The position numbers and the translations under genes are program-made. 11,297 bases of DNA, taken from contig JACRMZ010000035.1 of the NCBI GenBank assembly GCA_016219455.1, positions 5,816 through 17,112 of the forward strand, read 5' to 3'. The DNA is from Candidatus Aenigmatarchaeota archaeon (lineage in GTDB: Archaea > Aenigmatarchaeota > Aenigmatarchaeia > PWEA01 > JACRMZ01). Within the stretch, counting starts at the first letter, position 1, and each line of letters opens with the position of its first letter. Under the pieces are notes generated by a model. It saw nothing but the letters and a program-made list of their open reading frames with translations, searched no databases and had not been told where the DNA came from. Of this stretch, positions 1-6,744 are shown in pieces.

Positions 1-2
1 AA

Positions 3-311
3 GTGACGCTCCAAAGCGAGGCGGGAGAGTTTTACGTAACAGGGCACTGCGCAAAGAGCGCCGAAAATCTTGTAGAAATTATGAACAATGGAGGGTGCGA
101 TGAACCCTATAAGTTCTTTTTTAACTACAAGAGAATGGAAAGCGCAAAAACATACAAGAATGTCGGAACGGTGGCAAAGGCCATCATAAACAGGGATGAG
201 GAAAAGATTTCAATTGACATGGTTTTCCCGGAATACCTGGAATTTGCGAAAAAGTACGCGGAGCTGTGGGAAGAGGAGTTCGGAGAAGGAAAAGCAACAA
301 TATTTTACTGA
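3..311 (+). CDS. Unrecognised protein, possibly 5'-truncated by window edge
   Basis: An open frame runs from a GTG at the window edge to TGA at 309-311 (102 codons). The true start may lie before the window, since no ribosome-binding site or promoter can be seen. I do not recognise the family. The protein is soluble-looking, with no signal peptide or membrane segment. It has two Cys residues (in GHCAKS and NGGCDE), a central aromatic/lysine-rich stretch (FFFNYKR) and an acidic amphipathic C-terminal helix (roughly residues 77-93). The next gene starts 7 nt after the stop, and its Shine-Dalgarno-like GAGGG overlaps this stop region, which suggests co-transcription and coupled translation. The coding assignment rests on frame length, tight packing and codon use like that of its neighbours. 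Confidence 0.6.
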   Translation: MTLQSEAGEFYVTGHCAKSAENLVEIMNNGGCDEPYKFFFNYKRMESAKTYKNVGTVAKAIINRDEEKISIDMVFPEYLEFAKKYAELWEEEFGEGKATIFY

Positions 312-318
312 GGGCTGC

Positions 319-594
319 ATGAAGAAGGATTTTGAAATGAAGGTGAAGAAATTCAACCAGAAGGTGAAGACGGACTTCAAGGATTTCGATTTTTCCGAGC
401 GGTTTGTTGACACGGAACACTACCAGCTCAACTTCAAGAAAAAGGGCACGATAAAAAACGCCGCGGACATAATATACGGCGAAGACGCCATGCAGATACA
501 TGTGTACGACCGTTCGCTTACTCAAAAACTCAGGAAATACGGGAAAGACGGCGAAAGGGAGCTTGGTGTAGCCTCGGTGGTTATGGAGCTTTGA
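319..594 (+). CDS. Unrecognised small basic protein (91 aa)
   Basis: I chose the ATG at 319 because GAGGG at 310-314 lies just upstream and the start falls right after the preceding stop. An in-frame start at 196 would overlap the upstream gene by over 100 nt and adds a low-quality N-terminus. The protein begins with a lysine-rich segment (about residues 1-22), followed by alternating charged/hydrophobic residues consistent with an alpha/beta fold, including the motifs HYQLNFKKKG and MQIHVYDRSL. It has no cysteine, signal peptide or membrane helix. The next gene begins 2 nt after the TGA. The function is unknown; the basic N-terminus could bind nucleic acid, but that is only a guess. Confidence 0.65.
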   Translation: MKKDFEMKVKKFNQKVKTDFKDFDFSERFVDTEHYQLNFKKKGTIKNAADIIYGEDAMQIHVYDRSLTQKLRKYGKDGERELGVASVVMEL

Positions 595-595
595 G

Positions 596-817
596 ATGAA
601 CGAAGATGAGATAAAAGCCTACGTCAACAAGCGCATCGAACTTCTCGTGGGCTCAAAACGCTGTGAAGGCATCCTTGCCGAGCAGTTCCAAGACGACGGG
701 GAATGGTGGATGCGCCTCAACGAGTTCTGGTTTTCCGAAGATGGGAAAGAGAAGAAGCGCGACAACTACAGGGTCAAGATTTCGGAGATAAACGGCTACG
801 GCCCGGCGATGGAATAA
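596..817 (+). CDS. Unrecognised small protein (73 aa), possible small beta-barrel
   Basis: The ATG at 596 is preceded by GGAG at 585-588 with about 7 nt spacing, inside the end of the previous gene, so translation is probably coupled. The sequence has a short N-terminal helix (residues 3-13) followed by short alternating strands: IELLVG, CEGILAEQF, WWMRLNEFWF and RVKISEING. A helix followed by strands and a hydrophobic-Gly turn resembles the layout of Sm-like or other small RNA-binding barrels. I see no diagnostic Sm signature, so this is a fold guess and not an identification. It is the last gene of the three-gene cluster; a new TATA element follows at once. Confidence 0.65.
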   Translation: MNEDEIKAYVNKRIELLVGSKRCEGILAEQFQDDGEWWMRLNEFWFSEDGKEKKRDNYRVKISEINGYGPAME

Positions 818-820
818 CCT

Positions 821-828
821 TTTATAAT
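821..828 (+). promoter_or_regulatory. TATA box (TTTATAAT) for retropepsin-like/RimK unit
   Basis: TTTATAAT is centred about 24 nt before the ATG at 848. It lies in the 30-nt gap after the stop at 815-817. The spacing predicts transcription starting at or next to the start codon (leaderless). Confidence 0.6.
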
Positions 829-847
829 CATCGCCTTATTGCTTGCT

Positions 848-1158
848 ATGCGCCTGAATCTTGTGGAACGCATAAAAATCATGGGAAGGGACGGCGAGTT
901 CCGGATTGAAGCCAAGGTTGGCTTGCAAAGCACTTGGGGATAGTTCCGGTGGGGAGGAAAGTGCGTGTCCTGACAGCTGCAATGAAGAGGCCAATAGAGC
1001 GCAGCCTTGCCAAGGCACGGATAGAGCTTAAGGGCGAGACGCATCGCGTCCTAGTCAGCCTTGAGAACAGGTCGCATATGAAATACAAGGCGATAATAGG
1101 GATGGATATCATTGGCCATTACAAGCTGATCTTCATACCAAAGGAGGACGCCACATGA
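848..1158 (+). pseudogene. Retropepsin-like (Zn_protease/RimB family) gene, frame-broken with the DTG active site missing
   Basis: Frame A starts at the ATG at 848 and reads VERIKIMGRDGEFRIEAKV, which resembles the N-terminal strands of RimK-associated retropepsin-like peptidases; it then stops at TAG 941-943. Frame B, read from about 920, gives LAKHLGIVPVGRKVRV and later NRSHMKY..IIGMDII, matching the family's C-terminal half, and ends in TGA 1156-1158. Family members normally have (K/V)xDTGAxxS between these two blocks. No frame here encodes that Asp-Thr-Gly, so a deletion whose length is not a multiple of three fits best. The stop overlaps the start of the RimK gene (ATGA), as in an intact operon. 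It may be a real pseudogene, an assembly error, or a shortened protein started from TTG 934. The family call is from motif memory. Confidence 0.65.
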
Positions 1159-2042
1159 AAAGGCTCCTTGTTCTTGCCCCGATAACAGAAGGGAAGAAAG
1201 TATCGTATACTGTAAAGAGGATACTTGAAGAGGGGAAAAAGAAATTCTCCGTTGACACGGCAGACATAAGCAAAACCGTGCTGAGGGTAAAGGGCGACGG
1301 CACTCCTGAAATAAAGTGCGGAAAACTTGACCTTTCCAAGTACGACTATGTCATACCCCGCATAGACTCGCCGAGAGCCTCGTATGGATACAACATAATC
1401 AGCTTCCTTGATTCCATAGGGATGAAAAAGCCGTATTCAGCAAAGACCGTGATAATAGGGCACAACAAATTCATGACACTCGTTGCGCTTAGGAAAGCAG
1501 GCGTCCGTGTCCCCGACACGGTGATGGTAAGTTCTGTGAAAGTTGCAAGAACTGTACTGGAAGCGTTCAAGTATCCGCTTCTGATAAAGCTTGTCACATC
1601 TTTTGGCGGCGAAGGCGTCTTCTACATAAGCTCGAGGGAAAGCGCAGAAAGCGTGATAAAAACGCTTCAGTTGATGAACATACAGATGATCATAGAGGAG
1701 TTCGTCCCCAATGCCGGCGAAGATATAAGGGGGTTTGTTGTCGGAAACCGCGTAATCGCGTCAATGAAAAGGGTGGCAAAGGAAGGTGAATACCGGGCCA
1801 ACGTCCATCTGGGCGGCAAGGCGGCGCCGTTTGAGTTGACCAAAGAGATGGATGAGATATGCGTTAAAGCGGCCGAAGCAACAGGCGCAAAGATATGCGC
1901 GATTGACATGCTTCAGGACAAGACCACAGGAAAACCGTACGTCATAGAAGTCAACACTAACCCTGGCATACAGGGAATTGAGGCAGCGACGGGGAAGAAC
2001 ATCGCAAAGGAGATAATAGACTTCGCGTATTCGGAATGCTAG
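1155..2042 (+). CDS. RimK-like ATP-grasp amino-acid ligase
   Basis: This 295-residue protein matches the RimK/LysX ATP-grasp family in length and motifs. RimK enzymes use ATP to join glutamate (or related amino acids) to a carboxyl end of a protein or cofactor. Visible features are the N-terminal domain ending in DYVIPRIDSP (64-73), ATP-contacting Lys105 and Lys145, the flexible glycine loop GGEG (151-154), IIEEFV (179-184), DIRGFVVG (190-197), the substrate/phosphate segment EGEYRANVHLGG (210-221), and Mg ligands Asp251, Glu265 and Asn267 in VIEVNTNPG. All expected catalytic residues seem present. It overlaps the preceding retropepsin-like reading frame by ATGA, so it depends on that transcript. 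The substrate cannot be told from sequence: ribosomal protein S6-type tails, coenzyme F420/tetrahydromethanopterin glutamylation and lysine-carrier chemistry are all family options. Confidence 0.88.
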   Translation: MKRLLVLAPITEGKKVSYTVKRILEEGKKKFSVDTADISKTVLRVKGDGTPEIKCGKLDLSKYDYVIPRIDSPRASYGYNIISFLDSIGMKKPYSAKTVIIGHNKFMTLVALRKAGVRVPDTVMVSSVKVARTVLEAFKYPLLIKLVTSFGGEGVFYISSRESAESVIKTLQLMNIQMIIEEFVPNAGEDIRGFVVGNRVIASMKRVAKEGEYRANVHLGGKAAPFELTKEMDEICVKAAEATGAKICAIDMLQDKTTGKPYVIEVNTNPGIQGIEAATGKNIAKEIIDFAYSEC

Positions 2043-2046
2043 CACG

Positions 2047-2057
2047 TTTTTATATAA
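2047..2057 (+). promoter_or_regulatory. TATA box for second RimK-like gene
   Basis: TTTTTATATAA lies right after the first RimK stop and is centred about 25 nt before the ATG at 2078. It is a near-ideal archaeal TATA element and predicts a leaderless transcript. The spacing also argues for the ATG at 2078 over any upstream in-frame codon. Confidence 0.75.
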
Positions 2058-2077
2058 CCCCCATCATTTTAGCTTCT

Positions 2078-2911
2078 ATGAAGTTCTGCGTTATCGGCCC
2101 TGAAAAAAAGAGGTTTGCTGAGGCAAAGCTGATAAACGAAGGGAAGAAAATCTTCGGGAACGCGCTCTACGTCCCCTACAGCAAGATACGGATAAGCATA
2201 AGCGACAGCGCAAACGTACTGTACGGTGATGTCAACCTCGCGGATTTTAATGCAATCATCCCGAGGATACCGGAGGACTGGATGTTTTCATACGTCCTCA
2301 TGAATTCTCTTTCCGGCGCGTATTCGCCGCTGGATACCATATCGTTCATCACGGGGAACAACAAGATACTCCTGTATGATGTGCTTATGAAAAGCGGCGT
2401 TAAGGTCCCAAAAGCCTGCCTTGCCGAATCACCAGAGTCTGCAGAAGAAGCGCTCAAGGAAATGAGCTATCCTATCGGCGTCCGGGCGGCAAACAGCAAA
2501 GAGATAAACATGTTCGCCCTCTCCAGGAAGGAAATCAGCCCTATGATAAACACCATAAGGCGGATGAAAAGTTCCATCTATCTTGAGGAGCGCCTGACAG
2601 ACTCCCTCATAAGGTGTTTTGTAATCGGAGACGAGATAATACCGTTGAAGCTCAACGCAGAGACGGAAGAGAAGTCGATGAAAGCTGAAGGCAAGTGGGA
2701 AACGGTAAAACTTGATTCAAAGACTGAACGGCTTGTTTTGAGGGCTTCTCGCGTCATAGGCGCAAGGATTTGCAGGGTTGATTTCAGGGAGAAAAGCGAG
2801 TCAGTTGTAAACGTAAACATCGTCCCGCCAATGAAGCTTTTTTCAAATGTTTCAGGGAAGAACATACCCAAGATTGCTGTGGAGTTCATGAAAAACGAGA
2901 TTAAACGCTAG
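2078..2911 (+). CDS. Degenerate RimK-like ATP-grasp paralogue, probable pseudoenzyme
   Basis: This 277-residue protein aligns along its length with the preceding RimK-like protein: FNAIIPRIPED (57-67) matches DYVIPRIDSP, GNNK (Lys96) matches GHNK, LIRCFVIG (177-184) matches DIRGFVVG, and the end GKNIPKIAVEF matches GKNIAKEIIDF. The chemistry looks lost. The second ATP lysine is Arg136, the glycine loop is replaced by SKEIN (140-144), the RANVHLGG segment is gone, and VIEVNTNPG has become VVNVNIVPP (243-251), so the metal-binding Glu is Asn. Asp235 remains. The open frame is intact and has its own strong TATA box, so it looks maintained. The likely role is a non-catalytic partner or a scaffold binding peptide or nucleotide. 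Weak residual activity cannot be excluded. Confidence 0.82.
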   Translation: MKFCVIGPEKKRFAEAKLINEGKKIFGNALYVPYSKIRISISDSANVLYGDVNLADFNAIIPRIPEDWMFSYVLMNSLSGAYSPLDTISFITGNNKILLYDVLMKSGVKVPKACLAESPESAEEALKEMSYPIGVRAANSKEINMFALSRKEISPMINTIRRMKSSIYLEERLTDSLIRCFVIGDEIIPLKLNAETEEKSMKAEGKWETVKLDSKTERLVLRASRVIGARICRVDFREKSESVVNVNIVPPMKLFSNVSGKNIPKIAVEFMKNEIKR

Positions 2912-3001
2912 CTGGATTGAGCCAAACTTCACATTCAAAATAATATGAACCTCTTTGATTGGCCTTTTAGTTGATATGCGCCCACCTGGTTTTGATGGCC
3001 A

Positions 3002-3010
3002 GAAAAAAGG
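3002..3010 (-). terminator. Oligo-T terminator of the ABC operon
   Basis: On the minus strand a CCTTTTTTC tract begins just after the TAA stop of the permease gene (3012-3014). Archaeal RNA polymerase commonly terminates at such oligo-T runs without a hairpin. The 100-nt convergent gap 2912-3011 holds nothing else I can name; the plus-strand T4 tracts near 2973 and 2990 are weak. Confidence 0.5.
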
Positions 3011-3011
3011 T

Positions 3012-4217
3012 TTACTCGTACCTCATCGCATCCACAGGGTCCAAGCGCGATGCTCGCCTTGCAGGCAGTATGCCTGAAAGTATCCCTATGAAAAGCGAGA
3101 ACGCGAACCCGAAAACGATAAGATCGGGGCTGAGGTATGCTTTGAGTATGCTGAACCCGGCATTTGCCGCAATGGCCTCGATGGCCTTTGCTATAATGAC
3201 TCCGAGGATTATGCCTATTGACCCGCCAACGACTCCTATTATCCCGGACTCAAGGACGAATATTTTCATTATGTCGCTGTTCGTCGCGCCTACAGCCTTC
3301 ATGACACCAATTTCCTTTGTCCGCTCAAGGACGGATGTGTACATGGTATTCATTATGCCGACACCGCCAACGATGAGTGAAATCGACGCAACGCCGACTA
3401 GGACAATCTGAAGTATCCCCAGAACGCTCCCTATCCTTTCCACCGCTTGCTGCGGCGTTATTACGGAGAAATCCTTCCTTCCGCGGTGGTCCTCGAGCTT
3501 TTTTTCAACGGCCTTGGCAACATCTATATTGTTCCTGTTTGTGGAAACTTTGCTCCAGATAAATGAGATCGCTTCCCCGACGCCGAACAGATTCCTGACC
3601 TCATCAATTGGCATCATCACGGTCCTGTCTGCGGAAGGGTCACCGCTCTGCGTCAGAATGCCTATTATCTCGAACTTCTTTCCTTCGATGGTGAACTTTG
3701 TGCCCAGGCGGACCTCCTTTTCAAAGGCTTCTTTCGCTATCGTTCCGCCTATTATGGCCTTGCCGCTATCGCCTTTGCGTAGCTCTCTCCCGTATTTGAT
3801 TTCAAGCCCCTGGACATTGCTGATAACGTCTTCTATGTTCATGTCCAGCCCCATTACCGTCAGCCTTTTTGTCTGGCGACCGAATGTCACATCGGCGCCC
3901 TGCGAATAGAATGCTGTGACAGAATCTATGCCATTGACCTTTTTTACCACTTCAACATCATCTTTGGAAAGCTGCGTCGTGCCCCTTTGCATCGCGGCCT
4001 CTGGGGCCCCTCCTTCAATAAAGCTGCTGCCAGGCATAACACCGATTTTATCCAGCCCAAATGTCTGAAGCTGGCCGACTATTGCAGACTGCATCCCCAT
4101 TGTTATTGACACGAGAGAGATGACTGCGGCAATTCCTATAACTATCCCGGTAACTGTAAGCCAGCTTCTTGTCCTCCTTTGCCTTATGGAGGAAAACGTC
4201 AAAGAAATGAGGTTCAT
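3012..4217 (-). CDS. MacB/FtsX-type ABC transporter permease
   Basis: This 401-residue protein has the four-helix MacB layout. An N-terminal basic segment is followed by TM1 (about 19-41), then a large external domain (about 42-260, MacB_PCD type), then three C-terminal helices (about 265-290, 322-345 and 364-384). Diagnostic FtsX-family motifs are ERTKEIGVMKAVGATNSDI (298-316) and the end LPARRASRLDPVDAMRYE. Family members act as mechanotransmitters or exporters for peptides, lipoproteins or drugs rather than as classical channels. The start overlaps the upstream gene's stop (TCAT on the plus strand), so the two are translationally coupled. It is third in an operon with its ATPase and an external beta-sandwich protein. 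The substrate is unknown. Confidence 0.92.
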   Translation of the reverse strand: MNLISLTFSSIRQRRTRSWLTVTGIVIGIAAVISLVSITMGMQSAIVGQLQTFGLDKIGVMPGSSFIEGGAPEAAMQRGTTQLSKDDVEVVKKVNGIDSVTAFYSQGADVTFGRQTKRLTVMGLDMNIEDVISNVQGLEIKYGRELRKGDSGKAIIGGTIAKEAFEKEVRLGTKFTIEGKKFEIIGILTQSGDPSADRTVMMPIDEVRNLFGVGEAISFIWSKVSTNRNNIDVAKAVEKKLEDHRGRKDFSVITPQQAVERIGSVLGILQIVLVGVASISLIVGGVGIMNTMYTSVLERTKEIGVMKAVGATNSDIMKIFVLESGIIGVVGGSIGIILGVIIAKAIEAIAANAGFSILKAYLSPDLIVFGFAFSLFIGILSGILPARRASRLDPVDAMRYE

Positions 4218-5329
4218 ATCTTGATTATCTTCTTGTATCTGAGAATGAGCACAAGGGCGATTATGATCAGCACTATGTATATCGTGTAGTCCTTCTTCAC
4301 CTGGACTGTAGAAATATCAATTTCATTTTTTTCATCAACCTCATTGGAATAGCTGTCCTTGTATGTTATCGTTACTGACATCTTATAGTTAGAAGATGGC
4401 GCCACCTGGTCAACATCTATGGTCTCGTAGTCATCGGGGTCCAGTTTCCCCACATAGGCGGTCTTGCTGCCATAGGGAGATTCAAACCTGATGGTAAGGA
4501 ACTCTGCAGTCATATCACCGCGGTTGGCTATCGCTATGGTCGTTTTTGCGTTTGGCCCTGCGATAGGCCTTTTGTCAAGAAGGACTATTATGTCTGCCTT
4601 CCCCGAAAGCTTCACGCCTATGGTCCGCGTGGCATTGTATATTTTTCCAGAGGCATCCTCGTACGTGAGCATGACAGGCAACGAGTATGCCTTGATGTCC
4701 ACGCCCTTTGAAATCTGGAGCTTGAATGAAATGGTTTTGCTTGACTGCGCGCTTATGGAAGGTATGTACTCTATCACGTCCCCTTCCACAGGAACGAACG
4801 GCAGTCCCGCAAGAGCAAGCTCGGCCTTGATATTGGCGGCGCTTCCCTTTCCAACATTCTCGATGTCAAGCGAGAAGTCTATCGGTTTTCCTGGGATAGC
4901 TGTCCCATAGGTTATGTTAGACACTCTGAGTATGACTACCCCTCCTATGGCGACTGGAACGGAAAGCTCCTCGGTCCTGTCTGCCCCTTCACCTACGCCA
5001 TACTTAACGCTTACTCTGACGGACGCTGTCCCGGTTATTGACGATTTCACTGTTATGGGAACGCTTATAGTCTTTGAGCTTCCTGCCTCGAGGTTCCCGA
5101 TGGAGAATGAGGTCTGCTTGAAATCGATAATCTCGCTTGAGGATATTGTAAGCCTTATGTTGGAAGCGTATGTGCTCCCTATGTTCTTGAATGTTATGTC
5201 CATCGTGCCGCTCTCGCCAACGGAAATCTGAGATGGCGTAACGGAAGCGGAAGTCGTCAGCGTGACTGACTGCGCGCCTGCGAGTGGCAACAAAAGCAAA
5301 ACCATGAGAGCGAGGTATTTACTTGACAT
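4214..5329 (-). CDS. Secreted, membrane-anchored CARDB/COG1361-like beta-sandwich protein
   Basis: This 371-residue protein has a clear signal peptide: MSSK, then a hydrophobic stretch (about 5-17) with likely cleavage after AGA near residue 19. It continues with about three consecutive Ig-like beta-sandwich units (roughly 21-128, 130-242 and 243-345). Recurrent phrases are typical of CARDB/S-layer-like COG1361 domains: [35 protein letters not shown] and [16 protein letters not shown] single C-terminal helix (about 348-364) is followed by a basic tail (RYKKIIK), giving an external body anchored in the membrane. It begins 11 nt inside the end of the ATPase gene and overlaps the permease start. 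Its position suggests it replaces the membrane-fusion/adaptor protein of bacterial MacAB systems, perhaps capturing substrate outside the cell. That role is inferred. Confidence 0.85.
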   Translation of the reverse strand: MSSKYLALMVLLLLPLAGAQSVTLTTSASVTPSQISVGESGTMDITFKNIGSTYASNIRLTISSSEIIDFKQTSFSIGNLEAGSSKTISVPITVKSSITGTASVRVSVKYGVGEGADRTEELSVPVAIGGVVILRVSNITYGTAIPGKPIDFSLDIENVGKGSAANIKAELALAGLPFVPVEGDVIEYIPSISAQSSKTISFKLQISKGVDIKAYSLPVMLTYEDASGKIYNATRTIGVKLSGKADIIVLLDKRPIAGPNAKTTIAIANRGDMTAEFLTIRFESPYGSKTAYVGKLDPDDYETIDVDQVAPSSNYKMSVTITYKDSYSNEVDEKNEIDISTVQVKKDYTIYIVLIIIALVLILRYKKIIKI

Positions 5330-5996
5330 CGGTTATCTCTCCGTCCTTTAAGTATATAACCCTTCCCGCCTCCTTCGCAATCAATGAGTCGTGGGTGACT
5401 ATTATTATTGACAATCCTTCGGAACTAAGCCTTTTCAATAATGCGAGAATCTGGTCAGATGTTTTTGAATCCAGATTTCCAGTGGGCTCGTCTGCAAGTA
5501 TTATCTCAGGCGAGTTCGCCAACGAACGCGCTATCGCCACCCTTTGCTTCTGACCGCCAGAAAGTTCGGAAGGGCGATGCTTCTCCCTGCCGGACAAGCC
5601 GACTTGGGACAAAAGCAATGACGCTTTCTCTTCCATTTCTTTGTCAGTCATCTTTTCGAACATCATTGGGAGTTCGACGTTTCCACGGGCAGTCAGGCTG
5701 CCTATGAGGTTGAAAGACTGGAAAACAAATCCTACCTTCTCCCTTCTCAGCTTGGCAAGCTCATCAGAATCCATTTTCGAGGCGTCTTTCCCTCCAATAA
5801 GGACGCGTCCCTGTGTTGGCCTGTCGAGACAGCCTATGATCTGGAGAAGCGTTGATTTTCCCGAGCCGCTGGATCCCATTATGGCGACGAACTCGCCCTT
5901 TTTTATGCTTACTGAGAGGTTTTTGAGCGCATTGACCTCTTCAGGCGTTCCGGCACGGTAGGTCTTCCACACGTTCTCGAGGGATATTACTGGCAT
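5319..5996 (-). CDS. MacB/LolD-type ABC transporter ATPase
   Basis: This 225-residue nucleotide-binding subunit has all expected motifs in order: Walker [10 protein letters not shown] (41-49), Q-loop Gln93 in VFQSFNL, signature LSGGQKQR (145-152), Walker [14 protein letters not shown] (165-177) and switch His202 in IVTHD. The DEPTGNLDS form and the length place it in the MacB/LolD/FtsE group that pairs with FtsX-type permeases, which agrees with the downstream permease. It is the first gene of the minus-strand operon. The ATG at 5994-5996 lies about 24 nt after a TATA element, so the mRNA is probably leaderless. A palindrome immediately upstream of the start may control it. Confidence 0.95.
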   Translation of the reverse strand: MPVISLENVWKTYRAGTPEEVNALKNLSVSIKKGEFVAIMGSSGSGKSTLLQIIGCLDRPTQGRVLIGGKDASKMDSDELAKLRREKVGFVFQSFNLIGSLTARGNVELPMMFEKMTDKEMEEKASLLLSQVGLSGREKHRPSELSGGQKQRVAIARSLANSPEIILADEPTGNLDSKTSDQILALLKRLSSEGLSIIIVTHDSLIAKEAGRVIYLKDGEITDVK

Positions 5997-6011
5997 GGGG
6001 AATCATTCCCC
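5997..6011. promoter_or_regulatory. 15-nt palindrome, candidate operator of the ABC operon
   Basis: GGGGAATCATTCCCC is two perfect 7-nt inverted arms around one central base. It fills the space between the minus-strand TATA box and the ATG of the ABC ATPase, abutting the start codon. A dimeric repressor bound here would cover the expected transcription start site. On RNA it could also form a tight hairpin, but with a one-base loop that is unlikely. The regulator is not visible in the window. Confidence 0.45.
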
Positions 6012-6013
6012 CT

Positions 6014-6024
6014 GTATGTATAAA
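6014..6024 (-). promoter_or_regulatory. TATA box for the ABC operon
   Basis: Read on the minus strand this is TTTATACATAC, centred about 24 nt before the ATG of the ATPase. A purine-rich CCAAAGGG precedes it, in the place of a TFB-recognition element. It faces away from the FKBP promoter in the same 78-nt gap. Confidence 0.65.
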
Positions 6025-6046
6025 CCCTTTGGAGTAACCGCAAAGC

Positions 6047-6055
6047 TAATAAAAC
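6047..6055 (+). promoter_or_regulatory. TATA box for FKBP gene
   Basis: TAATAAAAC is centred about 24 nt before the ATG at 6075, with GCAAAGC just upstream as a possible TFB-recognition element. A GGAAGGG run directly precedes the start codon but is too close to serve as a normal Shine-Dalgarno site. Confidence 0.55.
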
Positions 6056-6074
6056 TTCTTACCGAAGGAAGGGT

Positions 6075-6737
6075 ATGCAAAAAGGCGATTTCATAAAAAT
6101 AACATACACGGGAAGGATCAAGGGGACAAACGAGCTTTTCGATACAACCGATGAGGCACTTGCAAGGAAAGAGAACGCTTTCAACCGTAACGCAAAGTAC
6201 GGGCCGATGCCTGTCATAACGGGGGAGAAAAGAGTTATTGCGGGGCTTGACGATGCGTTGCTGGCGATGTCAGTCAGCGAAAAGAAGACCGTTGAGGTCG
6301 CGCCTGACAAAGCGTTCGGCCAGCGCGACGCGAAGATGATAAAGCTGTTCCCTGCAACGCAGTTCCGTTCGCAAAATATAGAACCGTATCCTGGCATGCT
6401 TGTCACGATGAACAATGCGCTTGGGAAAGTGATGTCTGTCTCGTCAGGACGCATCCGCGTCGATTTCAACCATCCGCTTGCGGGGAAAACTCTGGTATAC
6501 GACCTTCAAGTCGTTGAGAAAATTGAATCACATGACGGGAAAGCAAAGGCTATCATAGACTTCTATGTTGGCGATGGAAAAGCAAAGATACACGGCGAAG
6601 AAGCCGTTCTCAATGTCGATGCCGGCAAAGACGCCAAGGAAGCGATATCAAAGGAGATAATGAAGTACATACCTGAGGTCAAAAAGGTCAGATTTGAAGA
6701 AGTTTTTGAGAACGTTGATATAGCAGCGAAGAAATAA
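6075..6737 (+). CDS. FKBP-type peptidyl-prolyl cis-trans isomerase (SlyD-like, long archaeal form)
   Basis: This 220-residue cytosolic folding catalyst isomerises X-Pro bonds and usually also acts as a chaperone. The split FKBP domain is visible: KGDFIKITYTGRIKG and FDTT (residues 3-25), then VITGEKRVIAGLDDALLAM (47-65). An inserted flap (IF) domain follows (about 86-130, including FGQRDAKMIKLFPATQF), and the FKBP fold closes with DFNHPLAGKTLVYDLQV (130-146). The C-terminal part (about 150-220, rich in Lys/Glu) is the extra domain of long archaeal FKBPs; its function is less clear. There is no His-rich metal tail as in bacterial SlyD. The MIP18 gene starts 7 nt downstream, suggesting a shared transcript. 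Confidence 0.9.
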   Translation: MQKGDFIKITYTGRIKGTNELFDTTDEALARKENAFNRNAKYGPMPVITGEKRVIAGLDDALLAMSVSEKKTVEVAPDKAFGQRDAKMIKLFPATQFRSQNIEPYPGMLVTMNNALGKVMSVSSGRIRVDFNHPLAGKTLVYDLQVVEKIESHDGKAKAIIDFYVGDGKAKIHGEEAVLNVDAGKDAKEAISKEIMKYIPEVKKVRFEEVFENVDIAAKK

Positions 6738-6744
6738 TCCAGTT

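Noticed and set aside
196..318. Longer N-terminus for the second small gene.
   Set aside because: It would overlap the first gene extensively, and a Shine-Dalgarno supports the ATG at 319.
933..956. A third-frame reading LGDSSGGE that could look like an aspartic-protease D(S/T)G motif.
   Set aside because: Its flanks (SGLKPRLACKA upstream and EESACPD downstream) do not fit the family, and the motif is in neither frame that carries the conserved halves.
848..1158. Programmed frameshifting joining the two retropepsin halves into an active enzyme.
   Set aside because: A frameshift cannot restore the DTG codons, which are absent, and no convincing slippery site plus downstream structure is visible.
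2036..2077. Upstream start for the second RimK-like gene.
   Set aside because: It would translate through the TATA box; the ATG at 2078 gives a normal ATP-grasp N-terminus.
2971..3411. Plus-strand open frame of about 146 codons.
   Set aside because: Most of it is antisense to the well-supported permease gene, and the protein resembles no family.
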